Below, piece after piece: positions 13,301 through 24,000 of a DNA stretch of 64,000 bases (position 1 is the stretch's first letter; each line of letters begins with the position of its first letter). The notes below the pieces were generated by a model that worked only from the letters and a program-made list of their open reading frames with translations, had not been told where the DNA came from and ran no database searches. Origin of the DNA: Arion vulgaris (taxonomy: Eukaryota; Mollusca; Gastropoda; Stylommatophora; Arionidae); the NCBI GenBank assembly GCA_020796225.1, contig CM036775.1, positions 14,770,375 through 14,834,374 of the forward strand. Direction: 5' to 3'. A program made the position numbers and the translations under genes.

Positions 13301-16300
13301 CTGTCCTTTGTTATTTGTTCATAAGTTATATGCAACAACTCGCAAAAGTTCAACTGACATGATAAAAGTATGACCCTAAACTCCAACAATCAATGGCCTT
13401 GGTGTATGCCCCACTTCCAGCAGTCAGTATGATCTCAGGCGCCAGATAAGTTGGAGTTCCACAGAAAGTTTTCATCATAGAACCTGCATCCACAAACTTG
13501 GACAACCCAAAGTCTGTGACCTGGTGGGGCAAACAAAATATTGACAGTATGAGTAAACAAATATTGGGAAAAGATAATGTATTCTTGTTATATAACTTCT
13601 ATTTATTGAATAGAAGCCTCAATGAAAAACTTTTCTATAGGTCCCAGCACATGGGAAAAACTAGCTGATGACAGAGTTGTGTCATCATCATCAAGGTGCA
13701 TATCCTTTAAAGGACGTTGCTCTCTTGCAGCACATCTGAAATTCACTCTGTCTCTTGCCAGTTCACCCACTTGTCGATGGTCATATTCATGGTTTCTTTA
13801 ATATCTTGTAGCCATCTTCTTCTTGGTCTGCCTCTGCGTCCTGGGACCCTGCCCTCTAGTATTGTTCTTTCCCAAGCCATCTGACGCTTGATGTGACCAA
13901 AGTATGTAATTTTTCTGTATAGTATGTTGTTTATCAGCCAATTCTCTTTAACATTTAGTTCTTTCAGGACATCAGTGTTCTTTCTTTTTCTGTTCATGGT
14001 ATTCGTAGGATCTTTCTGTAGCATTTATTTCCAAGGACTGGATTTTCGTTCTTAATTTTTGTGTAATAGTCCATGATTCACAACCATAAGTAGCCACTGG
14101 AAAATGCATGCTCTCAATATTTTTAATTTTAATATTTTGCTGGTGCTTTGCCACATGTTCTTATTGTGTTTAACTTCTTGATCGCTATTGCCAATCTTCT
14201 TGAGATCTCTTTGGATTGTGTTGTGTGGAAAGCCAAATTGCAAAAGGGCGCAGTCTTTTGAGAAGAGACTTATGTATGAGCTGAACGACAAGACAGAAAA
14301 GCGAAAACTCAGAAGTTGTCACAGTAAAACACTTGTCAATTGACCGTCTGTAAAGACGAAAAAGGTCATGTATTTATTGAATAATCAGGGTCTCTACGGC
14401 AAAGAGGTTAAAACATTTGCCGGTCATTTTGAAGGCTTTAAATCTGGACCAAGTCACATTTGCAATTTTTTCATGAGATTCTTAAAATTTTGTTGGAGCT
14501 ACGGAGTTCTGCTTTGTGCAATGCTCTTTACAGATGACATGCAATCTCTGCCGACAGTGTCAGCTAAATGGGAAACCTGTAATGACGTCAATCCTTCACC
14601 TTTAGACTCTTTTCCCCAGGTATCGATAATATCTGCTTATTGTCTAGATTGATACAACATTGACACTCTTCTTCTTTAGAAATGAACTCAACACACAAAC
14701 AACCTCAGAAGAACACAAATTATTTATTTTTGACTACTGATCATGTTTCAAAATCATCCAACAGAAGATACTGCTGAAACAAACAAATAACAACAGATTA
14801 TGAGAAACAAAAAAATTAAGGCATGACAAACAGAAGAAACATTACAACTGTGAAGAAAGTCTACAATTCAACGATAAACACTAATAAAACAAGTATAAAG
14901 ATTTCACATACCATGACATCAGTAAATGGAAGAATGATAATAATCTAATGAGAATGAACAGCAACAGATATAGACACATGGCCATAAATGAAACACACCT
15001 ATGAACACATAAAGAGTTAACATTCAATTCTTCTCCACATTATGTTACAAGTGCCAAACCTGACCTGACAACAAGATAGAAAACTATCACAACAGAGATG
15101 ATGCGCAAATGTGGTTAGATAAGAAGTGACTGCTGAAAATGAAACTCAGGAATACATTAAGGTCTCATGACTTATCATTTTAAAAGACTTCATCATCATC
15201 AAACAATTAGGGTTGTCCTTCTGAATTACATCAGACAGTACCTAAAGCAATGCTGCTCGATTACAATTTACAAAGAGTGTTTGAGCTAACGCATCAAGAT
15301 GGACCCTCTAGAGGGTAACAAGTGAAAAGACTATTAGCGCTGATGCTAGGACCATAAGAATCTCTTCCTGACCTGAATTTGCTGAGAGGCATACAGGATC
15401 GAGAAGAAGAAAGAAGATTGTCTAGATTAGAACAATCAGTCTCAAAGATTCAGTTCTTCCTCTTCTTGCAGTCACTCAAGTTGAATTCACCCCCAACAAA
15501 ACAACTCATAAATCAACACACATATTTATTTCTGGTAACTTTTAGACTTACCTTGATCAATGTTTCCATATCATCCGAGGATAGAAGAATATTCTCGCTG
15601 AAACAAACAAATAACAAGAGATTAGAGAAACAAGAAAATATTTTAGCCAGGCAGTTGACTAAGACCCAAGAAAGAAAGATTACAACATGTGAAATGAAAT
15701 GTCTACGAAAAGCTGTCAACGTTACAAGGCGAGATAGAGTGAGAAACAAGAATATCAGAAGCATCGTTGGTACTATACCATGCAGACAGTACACCGAGAA
15801 GCAAGTGGTTCGGCCATCTAACGAGAATGGAACCACATTTACTACCATCACGTGCCTACAATAATCGACACTCAGGGGCGCAGAGCACGAGGCAGGCCAA
15901 GAACACGATGGATAGATAACATCTCAGAGTCCTGCGAAAGCATGGACTGACAACGTCAAGCGCAATACACCTGGCACAAGATAGAAAACTAACTCTCCCA
16001 CGACGCTTCATGGCAAATGTGGTTAAGATAAGATAAGTTGACTTGTATGCACATAATCTAAATCTTTGGAATTCATTCATTTAAGGTCTCATGAGTTATC
16101 ATTTATATGAGGACTATCATCATAGCACTGCGGACATGTCAGACGCTCTTCATCATCATCATAAGCTGTTGTCATCATCATCATCAAGTAGCTTGTCCTT
16201 CTGAAACTTGGCTTCCATGACGTTAAAAAAAAAAGTAAAGGAAAAGTAAAGTGGTATAAGGTCAATACAGTGTTAGCCTGTATTTCATTGACGTCGGCAC

Positions 16301-19300
16301 ACGATGAGTGATGTGGTCAGCATCACCAGGCCGCCTTTCTTTCCAGAGCATGTCTGGTACCCAGTGAGGCTGGAGTGCGACTCGAGAGCGTTGTGGTCGG
16401 GAAAAATTCCACGCTTCCATGACAGTAGTCCTGAAAAACTCGCTGTTGTGTGGAAGTTCACCGGCATCAGCAGCAGGTTGACAAGGTGTGTTTTGAGTCT
16501 GACCCTGCATCCAGCAGGATTGGTATCGGCTAATCTCTCTTAGGAGGGGGTGAAAAGTGAAAATTAGTAGCCTGCTGATGGCCCTCAGAACACACAAGTC
16601 ATCCCCACATCCCAGCGGTGTAACCCTGGAAATTTGACTGTGAGATCCGCCCGAGTGGTTACCGGGCCCAAATTTGGGATGTAAAGAATAGAACCACTGT
16701 TACCTGCCATGCAAGTCGTAAGAGCGACTGAGGAGGTTTGGCTGAAATCGGATGCATGTGTTCTAAACGGGTAGAAGTCTATGCGTTTAGGGGCCTACCA
16801 AACCAATGTGCAACGATACACGTTCTTGGCAAAGATCAAACATATCACAAAGAGTGATTTAAATTTGTCGTAAAGAACGAACGCAAAGAAGAAGAAGAAG
16901 AGAAGACTGTGAGATCAAAGACTAACGAGGCAAAGGCTCACCTATGGAGGACTTCTCTATGAGGTTTTTTTTTAAAATTGATGTTATTTATGCGCCAATG
17001 CTCCTTGATATGCAGATCTTGTAGGATGTCTGTGTTTTTTTCTTTTTCTATCCAGGATGTTATAAGAATCTTTTTTGTGACCTAAATATGTACATCTGTG
17101 TAACCTACATACATACATCTGTGTGACCTACATACATTCTTCTGTGTGACCTACATACGTACATCTGTGTGACCTACATACATACATCTGTGTGACCTAC
17201 ATACATACATCTGTGTGACCTACATACCTTCAAATCACGATGGGTGATACCCTGATCATGCAAGTACTGAAAAAAACCAGAAGCATATGGCTAGATAAAT
17301 AAAGAGAGGAATAGTACAGAATGAAGAGTTTTATGTTATGTTATGCGATCGACGTCACGGCACATTGGGCATTCCCATGCATGCTCTGTCCTCCGCTGCA
17401 GCAGCCATCTCAAAGTCCATTTGCTCACCGTACCAATGAGAAGTTGATTACTATATCTTCTCTCTCTACCATGAACTGACACTTCTGGCATTCACTTACG
17501 CCAATTCTTGAACTCGTCCAGTGTCTGAGACGTGCCCATATCACATAATTGAGTGCTACTCATTGATGATATCACTCTGTCCATACTCTCCGTTGAGCTC
17601 GGGCATTGCTTCTGAGAAAGTCTGACGCTCGCTACTCTGCACTCCAGCATGTCCAGTGTACAGCTGTTATTTTCTTGAGATGATCTCGAATGCTGTCACC
17701 CATTCCACATGCATACTTAGATTCAATCAGTTGAAGCATATTCATTGAGTCTGAAAATGATGATCAGATGAAGAGTTTTAATAACCCTTGGGAAACACAG
17801 GAATTCATAAATATGATCAAGAAATAGACACTGAACAAGTATTAGGGGCTTCAGGAAAACAAAATTACCAAACACAGGATTCGAACCACAAATCTTTATT
17901 TTTTACGGCACCCATTGCCTAGCTCTACAGACAAGCGTTTTTTTTTCAGAGCACAACCAATCTAGCTTTAAAAAAAGAGTTTTACTTAGTTGCGTATTTT
18001 TCAAACAGCATTGACCAAAGAGTCTACCAACTAGCGCCACTACTTAGACATCCAAACATCTCACTGACAGCTAAACAACAGTTGATCAATAGCATCTTCA
18101 TATGCACTCTATGTTACCCACGCTAAACATGGACAATGAATAAGAAACATACACTGAAAATAGCAACATGCGAAATGAGATGTTTCCGCAAAGTCACCAA
18201 CAACACAAGAATCGACAGAGTAACAAATACCAGCATCAGAGAAAAATTGGAACAAGACCGTGCTTGAATTATATAGCGAAACAGAGAATGAAGTGGTTTG
18301 ACCACTTAGTAAGAATGCAAACAGACCAAACTGCATATGAAGCTTTCCACAACAGAATATCAGGAAGGAAGACCGAGGAAAAGGTGGATAGATAACGTAG
18401 TTGAATTCTGCTAGGGACTAAGAAAACCATCACACAAGTCACCAGAGAAGTGCAAGACCACGACACTGGGTTAACAACCCGGTAACAGTGTGCTGACAAA
18501 TGAAGAAAGAAGAAGTTGGCTGCAGAACACAGAATTCTTCTTCTTCTTCTTACACTCCACACCGACCACTTGTCAACCACTCTGTGTGATTTGTATGTGA
18601 TCTGAGCCCAAGAGCGATAGTACGTTGTGCCAGTTAGGCATTCACAAGTAGGCCAGCACATCTGATTTCTGCGCTGCTTTTATTTACTAGGGTAGCAACC
18701 CTAGGGTCTACATCAGTCGCCTCTTATGACATGCATTGTAGGTTGCAGTGATACTATTCTTTGCTTCCTTGGGCCCTGGCACCACAGGGGCGAGAAGAAT
18801 TCAGTCAGATTCAACCAAAATTTCTGGTTTGTTCCAGAGACTCTTAATACTTGTTTACAATTTATTTAGTATACTCATTGAGTCACTAAGAAAACCCTAG
18901 CTGTTAGAGCTAGGCAATGGGTGCCATTAGAAATAAAGGTTTGTGGTTCGAATCCTGTGTTTGGTAGTTTTTTCCAGAAGCCCTTAACACTTTAGCTGCC
19001 ACCGACGCAAAAAGTCGGCAAAGTACAAACTCCCTTTGCTGCCGTCGCTGTTTTGTCGGCGGACATGTGCCGTCGACGATGTCTTTTTTAAACACGGAGT
19101 ATCGCTTGCAACGGGATCGCGTGACGTACTACTTCTGTATTGTTCCGACGAGCTCTCCAAAATAGCGGACCTAACACACACGCGGTAAATGTCGGGATAA
19201 GTCTGATTTTTCGCGATTTTCATAAGTAAACAAAAATTTTCAAAATGGACGACGTAGCTGATGAATAGTGATGTCCAAAATGACTCTTTTCAGACTTTTT

Positions 19301-20983
19301 AGCCAGTGATAGTGTTAAAACGAACTCTGAATGTGATATGAATTTGAACTGTGATTCACGTGACGATGTTTATAGATCGATAGCAGATATTGTCACGTTA
19401 CGGGAGTAGATGACGGACTCCTCTCTCCTCTCTCTTTAGCCTGTTACGCCCTGGCGTTTAGGGCAGCAACAAACGTACACCATTCTTCCCTGTTCATGGC
19501 CTTCCTCTGTATTGTGTTCCAACTATGATTCATTTTCTTCAGCTCTTGCTCTATCGTTCTCCTCCAAGTCGTCTTGGGTCTTCCACGCTTTCGCCTACCC
19601 TCTGGAGTCCATCTCAGTGCAGTTTTGTGCGGAGCCAGTCTCCATGCGCATCACATGTCCAATCCATCTCCAGCGTCGTCTTCGGATGATAGTGCCCATA
19701 TTCTCTTGTTGGCATCGTGCAAGCAATTCTTGATTCGAGATAGTAGTCGCCAGTACACGAGTAAGATTTTTCGCAGACAAGTTGTATGAAAGGCGGAGAG
19801 TCTGGACATATCCTGTTCTGTCATTCTCCAGCATTCCGATCCGATCAGCAAAGTTGACAGCACACAGCTAGATGACGGACACCTATCTCAAAAACGACGG
19901 CATATCATACTGTGGATAGGTATGAGGATATCAGTTACTACAATAGCTTGTGGATTATAAGGAATATATTCCACATATAGACAGGTTAACAGAACATCGG
20001 GAAAGAAGGCAAGAGGAAGACCACGGAAAGATGGTTAGATGGCGTGGCAGCATCCTGTGAAAGAGCAAAGATAACAATCACACAAGCCACCAGAACAGCG
20101 CAAGACAAAAACAGAAAACACGACACTGGGCAACAACCCGGTAGCAGTGTGACGACAAAAGAAGAAGAAGTAGCTCATTAATATATGAACACTATTCCGT
20201 AGTTTAAAAGTCCTAAGTTTATTTTTACGATTTTTGAAATTGTCACCCTGAAAACTGATCATACGCAAAATAGCGTGGCACTGGGCTAGACTTTGTTGAA
20301 AAATGCGTGGCAGCAAAAGTGTTAATTCTTGTTCCCTGTCTCAGATAAATACAGAAAGACTGGAACAAATGTCATAATGGGTAAATCTTAGACATACAAT
20401 AACAGACAATGACAGATGTGAAAAGAAAGTTTGGAAGACAATAAATACCAACAACATATTTAACAACATGAAAAATGTATTAACCCTTTCGCTTCTACAT
20501 ACTTTCTGAAGGCTGAGCTAAAAATAGCTACTCTTTGTTTCTAGGTCACAAACGTGAATGTACGCCTATAGCAGTGACAGTAGAAATGTATAACGTGTTA
20601 AAGGGTTTTAAAGCTGAAGGATTGACTGCACTGCCCCCGGGTTTTACCACATATGGCTCGGTCCCTCTCCGCAGAAATGGCACGCCGCCTGCCGAGAGTA
20701 TTGCACAAAGCACGAACTCCGGCAACAATTCTAGGGTCACTGGAAAAACTGCACTCATGAACAGAACGGCGCGGTCTGGATTCGAACCAACGACCTTCGA
20801 CTCACATGGCAAAGGGCTTAACCACTCAGCCACAGAGACCCCCAACATGTCTTTAACCCACAGAGGAGAGATAATAACAGACATGTTAATGCGTCTTTAG
20901 AAGTGAATGGGAAAAATGTATATATACATCCTTAGCAGCTAAAGGGTTAATAAAATAATAATAGCTGTCCATTGCTTTTATAG

Positions 20984-21057
<74 letters not shown>

Positions 21058-24000
21058 GATTTTTTAATGCTTTTTGGACTTCCTTGAATTAACTGTGTAC
21101 AACTGAGGAAATAACTGCATACGGAAAGAGTTAAATATTATTATCTTAGTTTTATTCCTGATCATTCTCAAACTCCATAGCTTATAGATAAGCTTACCTT
21201 AATAGCTGTAGCCATTTGAAAAAATAGAAGTTTGGCTGTGACTTCATCATACTTGTCTATGGATATCACTTTATCAAAGAGTTCTCCACCTTCAACACTG
21301 CAAGACACAGTAAACACAAATGTATCAAAGAGTTCTCCACCTTCAACACTGCAAGACACAGTAAACACAAATGTATCAAAGAGTTCTTCACCTTCAATAC
21401 TGCAAGACACAGTAAACACAAATGTATCAAAGAGTTCTCCACCTTCAACACTGCAAGACACAGTAAACACAAATGTATCAAAGAGTTCTTCATCTTCAAC
21501 ACTGCAAGACACAGTAAACACAAATGTAATTTAATAATACTAAGAGAAATTGAGAGGAGATTTTGACAACAGCTACACAACTAATGAATGATATATAAAA
21601 AGAAACAAAGGAAGTTACAGACAGTTTATCAACATGATATAGTAGACAGTTGTTTGAGGCAAACCAGGGTTGTATAAAAAAGAAGTTGCTTTATAATTTT
21701 TTGGGGGATTTAGTGATATAAATAACACACACAAAAATAGTTGACAGATATAAATAACACACCAAAAATAGTTGACAGATATAAATAACACACACAAAAA
21801 TAGTTGATAGATATAAATAACACACCAAAAATAGTTGACAGATATAAATAACACACACAAAAATAATTGACAGATATAAATAACACACACAAAAATAGTT
21901 GACAGATATAAGTAACACACACAAAAATAGTTGACAGATATAAATAACACACCAAAAATAGTTGACAGATATAAATAACACACCAAACAAAGTTGACAGA
22001 TATAAATAACACACACACAAATAGTTGACATATAAATAACACACAAAAATAGTTGACATATATAAATGACACACAAAAACAGTTGACAGACTTACAGTTC
22101 CAATATGATATACAGCATGTCTGGGGTATCAATAACATCCTCGATCCCAATGATACACGGCTAGAAATAAAGAGAATTGAAGAAGCTTGGTCATTTTACA
22201 AGATTGATCAATTATTTGGAAACTGTGATCCTATCGTTTAAAATATGTTTTTCACTGCCTATGTTATTTCTGTAGTTATTCTGTAGTTATTTCACAAGGA
22301 TGATCCTTACAGTGAATTGTATGGGTCTCCCGCATTGGGAGCCGAGCTATAATCCATTCAGCCATACGCTCCTCATTTCTCATGGGTATGGTTAGCAAAT
22401 GGACTTTAGGATGGCTGCTGCAGCAGAGGACAGAGCATGCATGGGAATGCCCAATGTGCCATGACGTCGATTGCATAACATAAAAATATATATATGTAAA
22501 TGATATACTAGTGTTGCAATCAATGATGCCCACCCTTCTACTTACATGTTTCAATGCTTTCAAAATTTTCACTTCACCCATGACTTGCGATGTCAGGTTC
22601 TAGAGAAGATTGGAAGAACAGAAACAATTAATAAAGGTTGACGTTTACTTTCTTCTTAGTTCTAAAAAAATGTTAATCATCATCAGATAACAGGATTAGC
22701 ATTGTTCATTTGAGGATCATCTTCATCGGACATGTCCATAATTTCTTTGATCTCCATCCAAGCATGTATGTCAGTGTGTTTAGACTAACAACTCTTGTTC
22801 TGTGTTGGTTGATGTATCTACTGGGTTTTCTCTCATGGTTTTCCTGTCTTGCCGTACCTGTCGGTATGTATAGCTTGTGCAATGGAGATAGAGAATACCT
22901 TTGTCTTCTCGTTGACATCTTCAGAGTGTACGTTTTCTCTTAGAGCGTTGATGATGTAACTTTTATCCATTAAGAGATTAGTAGATTAACTTAAGGGCAT
23001 TCATATGGCGCCTCAATGTCTGTTTTGTTGTCAGTCATCAGATTACAGGATTAGTAGATAACTTAAGGGCATTCATATGGTATCTCAATGTCTGTTTTGT
23101 TGTCAGTCATCAGATTACAGGATTAGTAGATTAACTTCTTCTTTGCGTTCGATCTTTACAACCCATTTTAATCACTCTTTGTGATATTCTTGATCTTTGA
23201 CAAGAACGTGTATACGTTGCACATTGGTTTGGTAGGCCCCAAATCGCATAGACTTCTACATGTTTAGGACATGTGCATCCGATTTCAGCCAAACCTCTTA
23301 GTCGCCTGTATGACATGCATGGCAGGTAACAGTGGTTCTATTCTTTACACCCCAAATTTGGGCCCGTAACCACTCGGGCGGTAGATTAACTTAAGGGCAT
23401 TCATATGGCACCTCAATGTCTGTTTTGTTGTCAGTCATCAGATTACAATATCAGTAGATTCAATGATTCTTTTGTCTTCCTTAGACTACCTCCAGATTCA
23501 CTGCTCTGATGTCAGTCATAAAATCCAGAAAAGCGATGCATTGTGCTTTTCTTTCCATCCCACATGTCAACTCAACAGGGAGAAAATATGACCAAATCTT
23601 GCTGCTACCCTTTCTCACTGTAGGTGAGATCAAATTCCTAGTCCTATCGGAGACGGATGATAAACGTAGGTTCCGTGTTCAATTTAAGCATGTAAGAGAA
23701 CCCTTGACAGTTCAAAATCTGCAAGAGCAGGCTGGAAAGCCGCTCCCTGGGCAAAATTCATTAGAAAAGTTTACAAATAAAATTCTGACAAAATATTTTC
23801 ACCATCTTCTAAATTACATCGGGGACCCTAGCTGGTGCTACGTAGCCCGTGCTCTGCCGCTGAGATCTTCCTATGTAAGAAAGAAATAGGAGCACATATG
23901 ATAAGTCACCAAATATCATGGTCCTATCAATCAATCAATCAATCATATCAATCAATCAAAATCCCTTAAAGTAACTTGAAATAAACTACTTACAAATGTG

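Larger units (their letters stand above)
14690..16110. repeat. Direct segmental duplication around CHEK2 exon 11
   Basis: Copy 1 (about 14690-15185) and copy 2 (about 15480-16110) share, in order: an AACTCA/GAATTCA-type start, the exon 11 acceptor region, an AACAAACAAATAAC block, a retrotransposon tail with GATAGAAAACTA and CAAATGTGGTTA, and an end TTAAGGTCTCATGA. Copy 2 keeps the functional exon; copy 1 is decayed. Confidence 0.6.
18988..20321 (+). mobile_element. piggyBac-like element, degraded, TTAA flanked
   Basis: Ends are inverted: CACTTTAGCTGCCAC on the left, GTGGCAGCAAAAGTG on the right, each bordered by TTAA. Left internal sequence has an ATG at 19243 reading MDDVADE then a broken frame QNDSFQTF, resembling the acidic N-terminus of piggyBac transposases. 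The transposase body is replaced by two RT fragments (19430-19865 minus, 19930-20165 plus). Confidence 0.8.
18890..20345 (+). mobile_element. SINE-G split by a piggyBac-like element
   Basis: SINE-G sequence (GGTTCGAATCCTGTGTTTGG to CCAGAAGCCC) stops at TTAA 18984-18987 and resumes after TTAA 20322-20325 with TTCTTGTTCCCTGTCTC, matching the uninterrupted copy at 17815. Confidence 0.75.

Noticed and set aside
18900..18965. Possible tRNA gene (A and B boxes)
   Set aside because: Cannot close an acceptor stem, and the same block recurs at 17815 and 51640 with the same tail; a tRNA-derived SINE.
20535..20900. 121- and 112-codon overlapping open frames
   Set aside because: They coincide with SINE-E in a MITE; typical SINE-derived frames.
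21615..22150. Open frames of 127-153 codons on the minus strand, C/Y/I rich
   Set aside because: They are translations of the 31-33 bp minisatellite next to exon 8, in all three frames; not a protein.
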